DNA of 64,000 bases from positions 124,001 to 188,000 of the forward strand of contig NZ_RKHX01000003.1 of assembly GCF_003755175.1 (NCBI RefSeq). The letters run 5' to 3'. A model generated the notes under the pieces. That model was not told the origin of the DNA. It ran no database searches and was given only the letters and a program-made list of their open reading frames with translations. Within the stretch, counting starts at the first letter, position 1, and every line of letters starts with the position of its first letter. The DNA comes from Cellulomonas sp. PhB150 (GTDB lineage Bacteria; Actinomycetota; Actinomycetes; Actinomycetales; Cellulomonadaceae). A program made the position numbers and the translations under genes. Shown here one piece after another: positions 20,744 to 29,542 of the stretch.

Positions 20744-21775
20744 TCAGCCGTGCACCCGACGCACCCAGGAGGGCGGGTCGGCGATCTCGGTGGCGGTCGG
20801 CAGGTTCTCGCTCGAGGCCCACACGGCGTTGAAGTCGTCCTGGCCGACGTCGGTGCGGACGGCCCGGACGAAGGCGGCGCCGTCGCGGTACTGCGCGAGC
20901 TTGGTGTCGAGCCCGAGCAGCCGCCGCAGCACGCGCGGCGCTCCGCCGGCGGAGGCGCCCTGGTCCCGCTTGGCCTCGAACTTCCTGCGGATGGCCTTGA
21001 CGCTGGGGACCACGGAGGGGCCGACCTCGTCCATCGCGACGTCCGCGTGCCCCTCGAGCAGCGCCATGACGGCGCCGACCTGCTCGAACACGGCCCGCTG
21101 CTCGTCGGTCAGGACGTCGATGACCGACCCGCCCCGCACGATGTTCCCGACGGACGAGACCAGCTCGTTGCGCCGCTCCTCGGTGAAGTCGTTCAGCAGC
21201 GACGCCGACCGCTCGCGCAGGTGCGCGGCCAGGAACGGCGCGTGCGCGAACTGCAGGGCGTGGGTCTGCTCGTGCAGGGCGACCCAGAGGCGGAAGTCGG
21301 CGGGCTCGACGCCGAGCGTCCGCTCCAGGTGCAGGATGTTGGGCGCGACGAGCAGCAGCCTGCCCCGGCCGTCGTCGGCCGCCGTGAAGGGGTCGAACTG
21401 GCCGAGCACCTTGCCGGCCAGCAGCGCGAGCACGCCGCCCACCTGCGTGGCCGCGGCGAGCCGCGACGCCGCGCTCGAGCGGTGCTCGCCGACCACGGCG
21501 GTCAGCGGCTCGGCCATGACGGCGAACATCTGGGTGTTGGCGCGGGCCCAGCCGGGGCGGTCGACGACGAGCACGCGTGACACGTCGCCCGGCGCGCGGC
21601 CGTCGGACGGCCTCAGCCCGGTGCTGCCCGCGATGTGCTCGGCGGCCGGGCCGGCCACGTCGCGCAGCTGCCCGACGAGGTCCTCGAGCTCGGCCCGGTC
21701 CGCCCGCGGCCCGGGCGGCGCGAGGCGACCCGCGACCTTGGCTGCGGCATCCCAGTCGACCGGCGGCTGCTCCAT
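20744..21775 (-). CDS. DUF2342 zincin-like protein (predicted metallohydrolase)
   Basis: A 343-aa member of the DUF2342 / F420-biosynthesis-associated family (M. tuberculosis Rv3626c position). The putative zinc motif HEQTHALQF (HExxH) lies near residue 170 and is followed downstream by [14 protein letters not shown], whose E-G-H-A resembles a third ligand region. The family name reflects genome association; its substrate is unknown. The ATG has TAGCGT six nt upstream and no ribosome site. It probably leads the tilS-hpt-ftsH-folE transcript. Confidence 0.88.
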   Translation of the reverse strand: MEQPPVDWDAAAKVAGRLAPPGPRADRAELEDLVGQLRDVAGPAAEHIAGSTGLRPSDGRAPGDVSRVLVVDRPGWARANTQMFAVMAEPLTAVVGEHRSSAASRLAAATQVGGVLALLAGKVLGQFDPFTAADDGRGRLLLVAPNILHLERTLGVEPADFRLWVALHEQTHALQFAHAPFLAAHLRERSASLLNDFTEERRNELVSSVGNIVRGGSVIDVLTDEQRAVFEQVGAVMALLEGHADVAMDEVGPSVVPSVKAIRRKFEAKRDQGASAGGAPRVLRRLLGLDTKLAQYRDGAAFVRAVRTDVGQDDFNAVWASSENLPTATEIADPPSWVRRVHG

Positions 21776-21781
21776 GCGAAG

Positions 21782-21787
21782 ACGCTA
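21782..21787 (-). promoter_or_regulatory. -10 element TAGCGT before the DUF2342 gene
   Basis: TAGCGT is 6 nt before the ATG in the 77-bp gap after dacB, with no Shine-Dalgarno sequence. A leaderless start is likely. Confidence 0.5.
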
Positions 21788-21852
21788 ACCCGCGCGGCCC
21801 CGGTTGCCCCCGCGTTGCGCCGAGCGCGCAATCCACGCGCTTCACCCGTCGC

Positions 21853-23283
21853 CTAGCGGCAGCCGCAGCCGGCGAGGGTGGTGGCGAAGGCGTCGATCGC
21901 CTGCCGCGGGGCGTACTGGCCGATCGCGCCGGTGTCGTCGGCGATCACCGCGAACACGAGCTGGCGCCCCTCGGAGTCCATCACGGTGCCGGACAGCGCG
22001 GTGACCGACTTGAGGCTCCCGGTCTTGGCCCGGAGCAGCCCGCGCGCGGGCGACTGCGTGAAGCGGTCGGTCAGCGTTCCCGTCAGCCCGGCGATGGGCA
22101 TCCCGATCGCGACCGAGCGCAGCGTCGGCTCCTCGGGGTCGGTCGAGAGCCGGACGAGGTCGGCGAGCATCGCGGGCGGGATCTTCGAGTCGTAGCCGAG
22201 CCCGGACGCGTCGGACAGGTGCGCGCCCGCCGTGCTCACCCCCGCGAGCTGGACCGCGCGCAGCACCGCCTGCGTGCCGCCCTCGAAGCTCGCCGGCAGG
22301 CCCGCCTGGATCGCGACGAGCCGGGAGACCACCTCGGTGATCGTGTTGTCGGAGGTGTCGAGGAAGAAGTGCACGATCTGGTCGAGCGGCGCGCTGCGCA
22401 CCACGCCGAGCTCGAGGCCCTCGGCCGGCGCCGTGCCCCGCGTCGGCGCCCCGTCGACCGTGATGCCGGCCTCGGCGAGCCGGGTGGCGAACGTGCGCGC
22501 CGCCTCGAGGGCCGGGTCCGGGTAGCGCGGCGGGTAGTCCTCGACGCCCCGGAACGGCCGGGTCACGCCGATCTGCACCGCGAGCGGCGTCACGGGCGCG
22601 ACGTAGCCGGCCGCGATGTCGTTGGCGTCCCAGCCGGGGCTCAGGCGCGGTCCGGAGAAGAGCGTGTCGTCGAACCGCAGCCGGACCGTCGTCGTCCCGG
22701 CGAGCTTGAGCTTCGCGGCGGTCGCGCGGGCGAGGTCGCCCAGGCCGGCGTGGCCGAGCACCGCGTCGTCGTCGCCCTTGTCCGCGTTGAGCATCATGTC
22801 GCCGCCGCCGACGAGCACGACGTCGTCACCCGATCCCCGGACCGCGCGCGTCGGCAGCGTCGTGCCGGTCGGGAGGGTGTCGAGCGCGGCGATCGCGGTG
22901 ACGAGCTTGGCCGTCGAGGCGGGCGTGCGGCCCTCGGCGGGCAGGTGCGAGCCCAGGACGTCGCCCGTGAGGCGGTCGGTGACGACGACGCCGACGTGGG
23001 AGGCCTTGCCGAGACGCTCGTCGCCCGCGAGGTCGTCGACCAGGGACTGGATCCTGCTCACCGCCGGCAGGGGCGCCTGGGGGTCCAGGGCCGGCAGCGC
23101 GGCGGCCGCGTCGGGAGCCTCGACGGCACCGGGTGCGGTCGGGAAGGCCGGGGGCGGGGCCTGCGAGGGGGCCAGGGTGAGCGGACCGGGGACCACATCG
23201 TGGGCATCCGCGGTCACGTACGCACCTGCGGCGAGCACCACGACGAGCGCGAACGTGCCTGCGACGCGCGCTCCTGTGGCCAT
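21853..23283 (-). CDS. dacB: D-alanyl-D-alanine carboxypeptidase, S13 family (PBP4-type)
   Basis: A 476-aa exported penicillin-binding protein that trims or cuts peptidoglycan cross-links. It has an N-terminal signal or anchor ([19 protein letters not shown]). The active-site motifs are STAK (about 123-126), SDN in [12 protein letters not shown], and KTG in [10 protein letters not shown]. An inserted domain lies between the first two motifs, as in the S13 family. The start is taken at the inner ATG (23283); an ATG two codons upstream is also possible. It is divergent from ppa, as in M. tuberculosis (Rv3627c/Rv3628). Confidence 0.93.
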   Translation of the reverse strand: MATGARVAGTFALVVVLAAGAYVTADAHDVVPGPLTLAPSQAPPPAFPTAPGAVEAPDAAAALPALDPQAPLPAVSRIQSLVDDLAGDERLGKASHVGVVVTDRLTGDVLGSHLPAEGRTPASTAKLVTAIAALDTLPTGTTLPTRAVRGSGDDVVLVGGGDMMLNADKGDDDAVLGHAGLGDLARATAAKLKLAGTTTVRLRFDDTLFSGPRLSPGWDANDIAAGYVAPVTPLAVQIGVTRPFRGVEDYPPRYPDPALEAARTFATRLAEAGITVDGAPTRGTAPAEGLELGVVRSAPLDQIVHFFLDTSDNTITEVVSRLVAIQAGLPASFEGGTQAVLRAVQLAGVSTAGAHLSDASGLGYDSKIPPAMLADLVRLSTDPEEPTLRSVAIGMPIAGLTGTLTDRFTQSPARGLLRAKTGSLKSVTALSGTVMDSEGRQLVFAVIADDTGAIGQYAPRQAIDAFATTLAGCGCR

Positions 23284-23451
23284 GATCACCCGTCTCGGTC
23301 GAGATCACCGGAGCGATCCCCCCGGCGGTGCGTCAGACTACTGTCCGAGACAAAGGCGCCCCCGACACCCAGGCGCGCCGTCACCACGACATGTGTCGCG
23401 CGTCGCACAGGCCCCGGGACCCGGTCGCCGTCAGCGCGGTGGAGGAGAGCT

Positions 23452-23946
23452 GTGGAGTTCGACGTCACGATCGAGATCCCCAAGGGCCAGCGCAACAAGT
23501 ACGAGGTGGACCACGCCACCGGCCGCATCCGGCTGGACCGGATGCTGTTCACCTCGACGCGCTACCCCGACGACTACGGCTTCATCGAGGGCACCCTCGG
23601 CGAGGACGGCGACCCGCTGGACGCGCTCGTCCTGCTCGAGGAGCCGACGTTCCCCGGCTGCCTCATCCGCTGCCGCGCGCTCGGCATGTTCCGCATGCGC
23701 GACGAGGCCGGCGGCGACGACAAGGTGCTCTGCGTCCCGACGGGCGACCAGCGCGCCGCGTGGCGCCAGGACATCGACGACGTCTCCGACTTCCACCGCC
23801 TGGAGATCCAGCACTTCTTCGAGGTCTACAAGGACCTCGAGCCGGGCAAGTCGGTCGAGGGCGCCCACTGGACGGGTCGCGCCGAGGCCGAGGCCGAGAT
23901 CGAGCGGTCCCGCCAGCGAGCGATCGACTCCGGCTACAACCACTGA
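23452..23946 (+). CDS. ppa: Inorganic pyrophosphatase
   Basis: A 164-aa family I soluble pyrophosphatase that hydrolyses PPi and drives biosynthetic reactions. Signature motifs are [38 protein letters not shown] (metal-binding aspartates), and [24 protein letters not shown]. The GTG start at 23452 follows GGAGGAGA closely. It stands alone, divergent from dacB, and ends in a perfect hairpin. Confidence 0.97.
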   Translation: MEFDVTIEIPKGQRNKYEVDHATGRIRLDRMLFTSTRYPDDYGFIEGTLGEDGDPLDALVLLEEPTFPGCLIRCRALGMFRMRDEAGGDDKVLCVPTGDQRAAWRQDIDDVSDFHRLEIQHFFEVYKDLEPGKSVEGAHWTGRAEAEAEIERSRQRAIDSGYNH

Positions 23947-23957
23947 GGTCGCACGCC

Positions 23958-23988
23958 GAAGGCCGCCATCGTCGCGATGGCGGCCTTC
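23958..23988 (+). terminator. ppa terminator hairpin
   Basis: GAAGGCCGCCATC (23958-23970) pairs perfectly with GATGGCGGCCTTC (23976-23988) around a 5-nt loop, 11 nt after the ppa stop. It lies between convergent genes and may act both ways. Confidence 0.85.
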
Positions 23989-24001
23989 GTCGCACCTGAG
24001 G

Positions 24002-25483
24002 TCAGGGGCGGCCGGCGTACGGCATGGTGCCCGACCAGCGCATCGAGGTGATCCGCAGCGGCACTCCCGGGCGCGGCGCCTCCATGATCTGGCCGTTCCC
24101 GGCCCACATCGCCACGTGGTAGATCGCGTTCGGGTTGCTCGGGTCCGTGGACCAGAACACGAGGTCGCCGACCCGCAGGTTGTCGTAGCTGATCTTCAGC
24201 ACCTGCTTGTACTGGTCCCGCGACGTGCGGTTGAGGTAGACGCCGGCGGACTTCCACGACGTCATCGTCAGGCCGGAGCAGTCGTAGCCCTTGGGGCCGG
24301 TGCCGCCCCAGATGTAGGGCAGCCCGATCTTGTCCTTGGCCTCCGCCAGCGCGGCGCGGCCCTTCGCCGCGGACCCGCTCGACGTGCCCGTGCCCAGCCC
24401 GTAGGCCGGGGTCGGCTTGGGCGTCGGCTTGGGGGTCGGCGTGGGCTTGGGCGTCGGCTTCGTCGTCGGCTTGGGCGGCGACGTCGGCTGGGGGTTCGAC
24501 GTGGGCCGCGGGCTCGACGTCGGCTTGGGGGTGGTCGGCGGCGTGGTCGCCGTCGGCTGATCCGTGGGCTCGGGGTCCGGGTCGCTCGCCGGCGGGCTCG
24601 GCGGGTCGTCGGTCGTCCCCGGGTCGGTCGTGGGCGGCGGGTCGTCGGTGCTGCCGCCGTTGCCCGACGGGTGGTCGTCCTGCTTGTGCGCCTCGCGGGC
24701 CTCGTCGTCCGCGCGCTGCCGACGGTCGGCGTCGAGCTGGTCCTGGCGGGCCCGCTCCACCGCGACGCTCGTGCTGCGGGCGTCGGCGAGGTCGCCGATG
24801 AGCGCGTCGCGCTCCACGCCGGCGTCGGCGACGGCCTGGTCGGCGTCCTTCTGCGTCTTCTCCGCCGACTTCAGCGACGCGGCGGCGTCCTTCGACTTCT
24901 GGGTCGCGGTCGCGGCCGACGCTGCGGCGTGCTCCTGCAGCGTCCCCGCGACGAGGGTCGCGGCACGGAACTCCTGCACGGCCTCGTCCGCCTTGCCGCT
25001 GACACGGTCGAGCGCGCTCGTGCGCTGGGCGACGTCCTGGAAGCCGTCGGCGGACAGCAGCGACTCGATCATGTCGACGGAGCCGCCGGAGCGGGCCATC
25101 TCCCGGGCGATCGCGACGAGCGTGCGGCGGGCCGCCTCCGCGTCGTCCGCCGCCTTCTTCGCGGCGTCCGCGGCCTCGTCGGCCGAGTCCTTCGCGTCCT
25201 GCGCGTCGACGAGCGCCTGCGTGTAGGCCTCGCCGGCCTGCTGCACGCGCAGCTCCGCGGCGTCGCTGCTCACGCTGAGCTCGGCGAGGCGGACCTCCAT
25301 CGCGGCGACGGACTGCGACGCGTCCTGCACCGCGGCGCGCGCGTCCTGGACGGCCTGGTCCGAGGGCGGCGTCGGGTCGGCACTGGCCAGCGGCGCGCTC
25401 CCGACGAGCATCGCGGCGAGCGCGACCGCCGTCACGAGGCCACCCGCGAGCGGGCGGCGGCGCGATCCGTTGCCGTGCGTCAC
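24002..25483 (-). CDS. Secreted NlpC/P60 peptidoglycan hydrolase with coiled-coil domain
   Basis: A 493-aa secreted protein. The signal peptide (GGLVTAVALAAMLVGSAPLASA) precedes a long Ala-rich coiled coil (about 45-260) of the RipA/CwlO type that holds such enzymes inactive. A low-complexity linker of PKPT repeats follows. The C-terminal NlpC/P60 domain has catalytic Cys in YDCSGL (about 402) and His in IYHVAMW (about 456). It should cut the D-Glu-mDAP type stem bond during cell separation. The GTG start at 25483 has GGGAGAA upstream. Three GTCACA repeats lie about 110-130 bp upstream. Confidence 0.93.
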   Translation of the reverse strand: MTHGNGSRRRPLAGGLVTAVALAAMLVGSAPLASADPTPPSDQAVQDARAAVQDASQSVAAMEVRLAELSVSSDAAELRVQQAGEAYTQALVDAQDAKDSADEAADAAKKAADDAEAARRTLVAIAREMARSGGSVDMIESLLSADGFQDVAQRTSALDRVSGKADEAVQEFRAATLVAGTLQEHAAASAATATQKSKDAAASLKSAEKTQKDADQAVADAGVERDALIGDLADARSTSVAVERARQDQLDADRRQRADDEAREAHKQDDHPSGNGGSTDDPPPTTDPGTTDDPPSPPASDPDPEPTDQPTATTPPTTPKPTSSPRPTSNPQPTSPPKPTTKPTPKPTPTPKPTPKPTPAYGLGTGTSSGSAAKGRAALAEAKDKIGLPYIWGGTGPKGYDCSGLTMTSWKSAGVYLNRTSRDQYKQVLKISYDNLRVGDLVFWSTDPSNPNAIYHVAMWAGNGQIMEAPRPGVPLRITSMRWSGTMPYAGRP

Positions 25484-25590
25484 CCGGTTCTCCCTGCGTC
25501 GATCGTGCGTCGGTCCTGCTCGGTCCGGCGGTCCGCCGTCGCGGCCGCCCCGAGGGACGCTACCGGCGTCAGTCCCAGAAGTGAACACCA

Positions 25591-25614
25591 GTCACACGAG
25601 TCACATGCGTCACA
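25591..25614. promoter_or_regulatory. Three 9-bp-spaced GTCACA repeats (MtrA-like site)
   Basis: GTCACA occurs at 25591, 25600 and 25609, an exact 9-bp period. The M. tuberculosis response regulator MtrA recognises direct repeats of a GTCACAgcg-type 9-mer and controls cell-wall hydrolases. The location upstream of an NlpC/P60 gene fits this, but the binding protein is inferred. Confidence 0.6.
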
Positions 25615-25673
25615 CACAGCAGAACAGGGTCAAAGCGGACAACGCGACCCCTGGATCACCCGTTCGCCGCGCC

Positions 25674-26048
25674 TCAGCGCGGTCGCGACGGCGCCCCGAC
25701 CCGGCGGAACGTGACCAGCGACGGGTCGATCCGGGCCGTCGAGGCGAGCACCTCGAACGTCCGGCACGCGTACTCGCACCGCACGCGACGGTCCTGGTCG
25801 CCGATCCCCTCGGCGACGGGCACCCCGTCGGCCTGCAGGACCCAGTGCCACCGGTAGCTGTCCGTCAGGCGCAGGACGGCGTTGAGGTCGCCGATCCGCG
25901 CGACGAGGTCGGCGACCGCCGTCCGGGCGTGCTCGATGTCGGCGAGCCCGTGCGGCATCCGGGCGATCCCGCGCCCGTTCGGGCTGACGAGCCGCCACCA
26001 GAAGAGGTCGTCGTCCGAGAACCGGTAGAGCTGGAACGTTGCCGGCAC
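25674..26048 (-). CDS. Small DUF1508/YegP-like protein
   Basis: A protein of about 124 aa. Its N-terminal half (FQLYRFSDDDLFWWRLVSPNGR...) resembles one DUF1508 unit, which normally reads FxxY...xxxWrWrLxAxNG with a following RxG-like turn and an Ala-rich helix. The second half (YRWHWVLQADGVPVAEG) may be a further beta unit. The start is uncertain: GTG 26048 has AGGGGG upstream and begins just before the conserved strand, while GTG 26069 adds seven residues. Function unknown. It lies alone between two secreted-protein genes. Confidence 0.6.
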   Translation of the reverse strand: MPATFQLYRFSDDDLFWWRLVSPNGRGIARMPHGLADIEHARTAVADLVARIGDLNAVLRLTDSYRWHWVLQADGVPVAEGIGDQDRRVRCEYACRTFEVLASTARIDPSLVTFRRVGAPSRPR

Positions 26049-26180
26049 CGCGTGGGACCCCCTCGTCACGGCCGCCGTGCGCGGCTCCGACGACGAAGTC
26101 CACCCTGCTCAGCCGGTGCACAGGCGTCGCCCGGGCGACGGATGGACGAACGTGAGGCGACGATCGGCCGACGAACGCGC

Positions 26181-26215
26181 CGAGGGGCGGGGCGACCTCG
26201 TCGCCCCGCCCCTCG
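26181..26215 (-). terminator. Terminator of the RCC1-repeat gene
   Basis: A perfect 16-bp inverted repeat (26181-26196 with 26200-26215, loop CTC) lies 8 nt beyond the minus-strand stop codon. Confidence 0.85.
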
Positions 26216-26223
26216 GAGGGTGA

Positions 26224-27777
26224 CTACTTGACCGTCAGGGTCGTCGTCGGCGCGGCGTCCTTCGCCACGAGCGACGAGCCCAGGTAGACGACCTTGATGG
26301 CGTGCTTGCCCTTCGCGAGCTTGGGCAGCGTGGCCGTGATCTTGCCGTGGTGGCCGGCCTTGAGCGTCACGGTGACGAGGGTCTTCTTCCCGTCGTAGAC
26401 GCGGACCTTGCCCGTGGGCGTGACGCCCGGGGCGGTGACCGTGACCTTGACCTTGGCGTGCGCCGACCTGGCGACCTTCGCCGAGACCAGCTTCGCCTTG
26501 GTCGTCGCCGTGGCCTTGACGACCTTGACCTTCACGGTGGCCGACGAGGTCGCGAGCGCGGTGGCCCCCGAGTACTTCACCGTCAGGCTGTGGGTGCCGG
26601 GCTTGAGCGCCTTGGCCTTGAGGGTCACGGTCGCCTTGCCGGCGGCGAGCGTCGCGGTCCCGACGACCGTCGAGCCCTTGCTGACCGTGACCTTGCCTGC
26701 CGGCGTGACGCCGACGGCCGTGACCTTGGCGGACAGCTTGGCCGTGGAGCCGTAGCGCCAGACGCTGGGCGGGGTCGCGGTGGTCTTCGTCGTGCGGACG
26801 GAGAGGGCGAGGAAGTGAGACCCGCCGGCCGCGATGGTCGCGTACGTCGTGCCGGGAGCGGACTCGGGGACGTCGAGCGCCCCGTTCGACGAGCTCCCCC
26901 AGGTCACGATGCGCCCCTTGTTCGTCAGGGCGGCACCGGTGTAGTACGACGCGGCGACCTCGACGAACGTCGACCCGCTCGGCGGGTTCGGCGGCGTGGC
27001 CTGACCCGAGGCGTTGTACCCGAAGCCGGCCACCTTGCCGTCGGAGCGTGACGCGAGCGTGAACGCGTAGCCCGTCGCGATCGCCTTGTACGTGACGCCG
27101 CTGGGCAGCGACGGTGCGGCCGTCGCCCCGTAGGAGGCATCACCCCACCCGACGATGCGGCCATCGCTCCGCAGCGCGACCGCGTGGATGTACCCGGCCG
27201 AGATCGCGGTGTAGCGCAGGCCCGCGGGCAGCGCGGGGACGGTGGTCTCCCCGTAGCTGTTGTAGCCGACGGCCTCGATCTTGCCGTCGGAGCGCAGCGC
27301 CAGGCTGTAGTAGTAGTTCGCCGCGATCGCGGTGTAGCGCACGCCCGCCGGGAGAGCGGGGAACGAGCGCTGCCCCTGGCTGTTGTCGCCGGCGCTGGCG
27401 ATCTGGCCGTCGGAGCGCAGGTAGAGGTAGTGGTTGTAGCCCGCCGCGACCGCGACGTACTTCTGCGTGCCCGCCAGCGGGGGCGTGACCGGTGCCGACG
27501 TCCCGAAGCTGACGACCTGGCCGTCGCTGCGGAGCGCGAGGCTCGCGGAGTTCCCGCCGCTGATCGCGCGGTACGCGACCCCGTCCGGGAGCGCCGGCGC
27601 GACCGTGCTGCCGCCGCTGTTGAGCCCCCAGCCGACGACGTCGCCCCCGCTCGAGGCACGGGTGCCTTCCGGGACGGCCTGAGCCGCGGGGACGAGCGCG
27701 GTGAACGTGAGTGCTGCGGCCGCGAGCAGGGCGACGCTCGCGCGCCGCAGCCCCGGGCCGGTCCTGATGGTCTGCAT
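26224..27777 (-). CDS. Secreted RCC1-repeat beta-propeller with Ig-like tail
   Basis: A 517-aa secreted protein. After a signal peptide (VALLAAAALTFTALVPAAQA) come about seven RCC1-like repeats of roughly 43 aa, each with the pattern YxAIAAGYxxxLALRSDGxIxxxG. They should form a seven-bladed propeller. From about 335 on lie two Ig-like units (Big_3 type) sharing VTPAGKVTV/VTPTGKVRV and PGTHSLTVKYSG/KGKHAIKVVYLGS. No catalytic residues are seen; a binding or cell-surface role is likely. The ATG has GAGGGGA upstream. The tail resembles that of the large subtilase at 48.4-52.3 kb. Confidence 0.88.
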   Translation of the reverse strand: MQTIRTGPGLRRASVALLAAAALTFTALVPAAQAVPEGTRASSGGDVVGWGLNSGGSTVAPALPDGVAYRAISGGNSASLALRSDGQVVSFGTSAPVTPPLAGTQKYVAVAAGYNHYLYLRSDGQIASAGDNSQGQRSFPALPAGVRYTAIAANYYYSLALRSDGKIEAVGYNSYGETTVPALPAGLRYTAISAGYIHAVALRSDGRIVGWGDASYGATAAPSLPSGVTYKAIATGYAFTLASRSDGKVAGFGYNASGQATPPNPPSGSTFVEVAASYYTGAALTNKGRIVTWGSSSNGALDVPESAPGTTYATIAAGGSHFLALSVRTTKTTATPPSVWRYGSTAKLSAKVTAVGVTPAGKVTVSKGSTVVGTATLAAGKATVTLKAKALKPGTHSLTVKYSGATALATSSATVKVKVVKATATTKAKLVSAKVARSAHAKVKVTVTAPGVTPTGKVRVYDGKKTLVTVTLKAGHHGKITATLPKLAKGKHAIKVVYLGSSLVAKDAAPTTTLTVK

Positions 27778-27833
27778 GGCGATCCCCTCGTCGAGCGACG
27801 CACCGGTGCGTCGCGGTCATGGCCTCAAGGGGA

Positions 27834-27920
27834 CGACGGCCGTCGCGCCTGATACGCCGCAGCCCGGGGCACTCGTCCCACATGTCGGGACGGTCGTTCC
27901 ACCCACAGGGACGGCCGTCC
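27834..27920. promoter_or_regulatory. Cluster of palindromes between the RCC1 gene and metY
   Basis: Four related elements stand close together: CGACGGCCGTCG (27834-27845, perfect), GTCCC-N7-GGGAC (27875-27891), GGGACGGTCGTTCC (27887-27900) and GGGACGGCCGTCC (27908-27920, inner 12 nt a perfect palindrome). The shared core is GGGACGG-CGT-C. They look like tandem operator sites for one dimeric regulator of metY, the divergent gene, or both. Confidence 0.5.
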
Positions 27921-27934
27921 TACTCTCGGGCCAT

Positions 27935-28040
27935 GACCTGCCGAATGTGTCGCTGACCAAGCGCACCTCGGCTGTGCCCGCGGGCAGGTCGTCGTCCGGG
28001 TGGATCCCGACGACGAAGCCCCGCCACGAGCCCCGGCTCG
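27935..28040 (+). ncRNA. Candidate structured 5' leader of metY
   Basis: A closing stem GACCTGCC/GGCAGGTC (27935-27942 with 27983-27990) encloses a hairpin GTGTCGCT-GACCA-AGCGCAC. It is followed at once by an 11-bp stem with one bulge (27989-28000 with 28006-28016, loop TGGAT) and by CGAGC-CCCG-GCTCG (28027-28040). About 100 nt then separate it from metY. It does not match the SAM-I, SAM-II or SAM-IV consensus features I know. It may be a leader RNA of another type or simply GC-rich folding. Confidence 0.35.
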
Positions 28041-28138
28041 ACCCGTGCGCCCCACCGATCCCCCCGCGGGACGTGCTGCTGTGCGCGCGCTCTCGCGGTG
28101 ACCACCCCACCTGTTGACCCCCGCCAAGGAGCACCGTC

Positions 28139-29458
28139 ATGAGCAACGAGAGCTGGAACTTCGAGACCCGCCAGATCCACGCCGGCCAGGAGCCCGACCC
28201 GGCCACCGGCGCCCGCGCCCTGCCGATCTACCAGACGACGTCCTTCGTCTTCCCCGACGCGCAGGTCGCCGCCGACCGCTTCGCGCTCAAGGACCTCGGA
28301 CCCATCTACACGCGCATCGGCAACCCGACCCAGGAGGTCGTCGAGAACCGCATCGCCTCGCTCGAGGGCGGCGTGGGTGCGCTGCTCGTCTCGTCGGGCC
28401 AGGCCGCGGAGACCCTCGCGATCCTCAACATCGCCGAGGCCGGTGACCACATCGTCGCGAGCCCGTCGCTGTACGGCGGCACGTACAACCTCCTGCACTA
28501 CACGCTGCCCAAGCTCGGCATCCAGACGACGTTCGTCACCGACCCGCACGACGCGCAGGCCTGGCAGGACGCGATCCAGCCGAACACCAAGCTGTTCTTC
28601 GCCGAGACCATCCCGAACCCGAAGGCCGACGTGCTCGACATCGAGCTCGTCGCCGGCGTCGCGCACGAGCACGGCGTGCCGCTCATCGTCGACAACACCG
28701 TCGCCACGCCCTACCTGATCAACCCGCTGCAGTGGGGCGCGGACGTGGTCGTGCACTCGGCCACCAAGTACCTCGGTGGCCACGGCTCGGCGATCGGCGG
28801 CGTGATCGTCGACGGGGGCTCGTTCGACTACGCGCAGCACCCCGAGAGGTTCCCCAACTACAACACCCCCGACCCGTCCTACAACGGGCTCGTGTTCGGG
28901 CGGGACCTGGGCGTCGGCGGGCTGTTCGGCATCAACCTTTCGTTCATCCTCAAGGCGCGCGTGCAGCTGCTGCGCGACCTCGGCTCGGCGCTGTCGCCGT
29001 TCAACGCGTTCCTCATCGCGCAGGGCATCGAGACGCTGTCGCTGCGCGTCGAGCGGCACGTCGAGAACGCGGCGAAGGTCGCGGCGTGGCTCGAGGCGCG
29101 CGACGACGTGCTCGCGGTGCACTACGCCGGGCTGGAGTCCTCGCCGTGGCACGCCAACCAGGTCAAGTACGCGCCGCGCGGTGGCGGTGCGGTGCTGGCG
29201 TTCGAGCTCGAGGGCGGGACCGAGGCGGGCCAGGCGTTCGTCTCCGCGCTCGAGCTGCACTCCAACGTGGCCAACATCGGCGACGTGCGCTCGCTCGTCA
29301 TCCACCCGGCGTCGACGACCCACAGCCAGCTCACGCCCGAGGAGCAGGCGCTGTCCGGCGTCACGCCCGGGCTCGTGCGCCTGTCGGTCGGCATCGAGCA
29401 CATCGACGACATCCTGGCCGACCTGGATGCGGGCTTCCGCGCCGCCAAGGGCGCCTGA
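28139..29458 (+). CDS. metY: O-acetylhomoserine sulfhydrylase
   Basis: A 439-aa PLP enzyme of the Cys/Met metabolism family that makes homocysteine from O-acetylhomoserine and sulfide. The PLP lysine is K210 in HSATKYLGGHG. Other signatures are PIYQTTSFVF, YTRIGNPT, SSGQAAET and the C-terminal SLVIHPASTTHSQL. The length (about 430-440) fits MetY rather than the shorter MetB. The ATG has AAGGAG upstream. metX follows after 84 bp, so acetylation and sulfhydrylation are encoded together. Confidence 0.95.
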   Translation: MSNESWNFETRQIHAGQEPDPATGARALPIYQTTSFVFPDAQVAADRFALKDLGPIYTRIGNPTQEVVENRIASLEGGVGALLVSSGQAAETLAILNIAEAGDHIVASPSLYGGTYNLLHYTLPKLGIQTTFVTDPHDAQAWQDAIQPNTKLFFAETIPNPKADVLDIELVAGVAHEHGVPLIVDNTVATPYLINPLQWGADVVVHSATKYLGGHGSAIGGVIVDGGSFDYAQHPERFPNYNTPDPSYNGLVFGRDLGVGGLFGINLSFILKARVQLLRDLGSALSPFNAFLIAQGIETLSLRVERHVENAAKVAAWLEARDDVLAVHYAGLESSPWHANQVKYAPRGGGAVLAFELEGGTEAGQAFVSALELHSNVANIGDVRSLVIHPASTTHSQLTPEEQALSGVTPGLVRLSVGIEHIDDILADLDAGFRAAKGA

Positions 29459-29466
29459 CCTCCTCC

Positions 29467-29494
29467 GGGCGGGGCGGCTGCGGCCGTCCCGCCC
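29467..29494 (+). terminator. Hairpin after metY
   Basis: GGGCGGGGCGGC (29467-29478) pairs with GCCGTCCCGCCC (29483-29494) with one G-U pair and a 4-nt loop. It lies just before the separate metX promoter-like element. Confidence 0.65.
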
Positions 29495-29529
29495 ACCGGT
29501 CGGCCGCCTGGCCGGCACCGTCCCCCACG

Positions 29530-29535
29530 TAGATT
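29530..29535 (+). promoter_or_regulatory. -10 element TAGATT of leaderless metX
   Basis: TAGATT is exactly 7 nt before the GTG at 29543. Together with the hairpin upstream it suggests metX has its own transcript. Confidence 0.55.
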
Positions 29536-29542
29536 GGTCGCC

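Noticed and set aside
25484..25673. Possible ydaO-type (c-di-AMP) riboswitch before the NlpC/P60 gene
   Set aside because: Such riboswitches often precede cell-wall hydrolases, but I could not find the conserved segments; only the GTCACA repeats stand out. A covariance-model search would be decisive.
27921..28138. Known SAM riboswitch before metY
   Set aside because: The conserved sequence blocks of SAM-I and SAM-IV were not found; it is listed only as a candidate structured leader.
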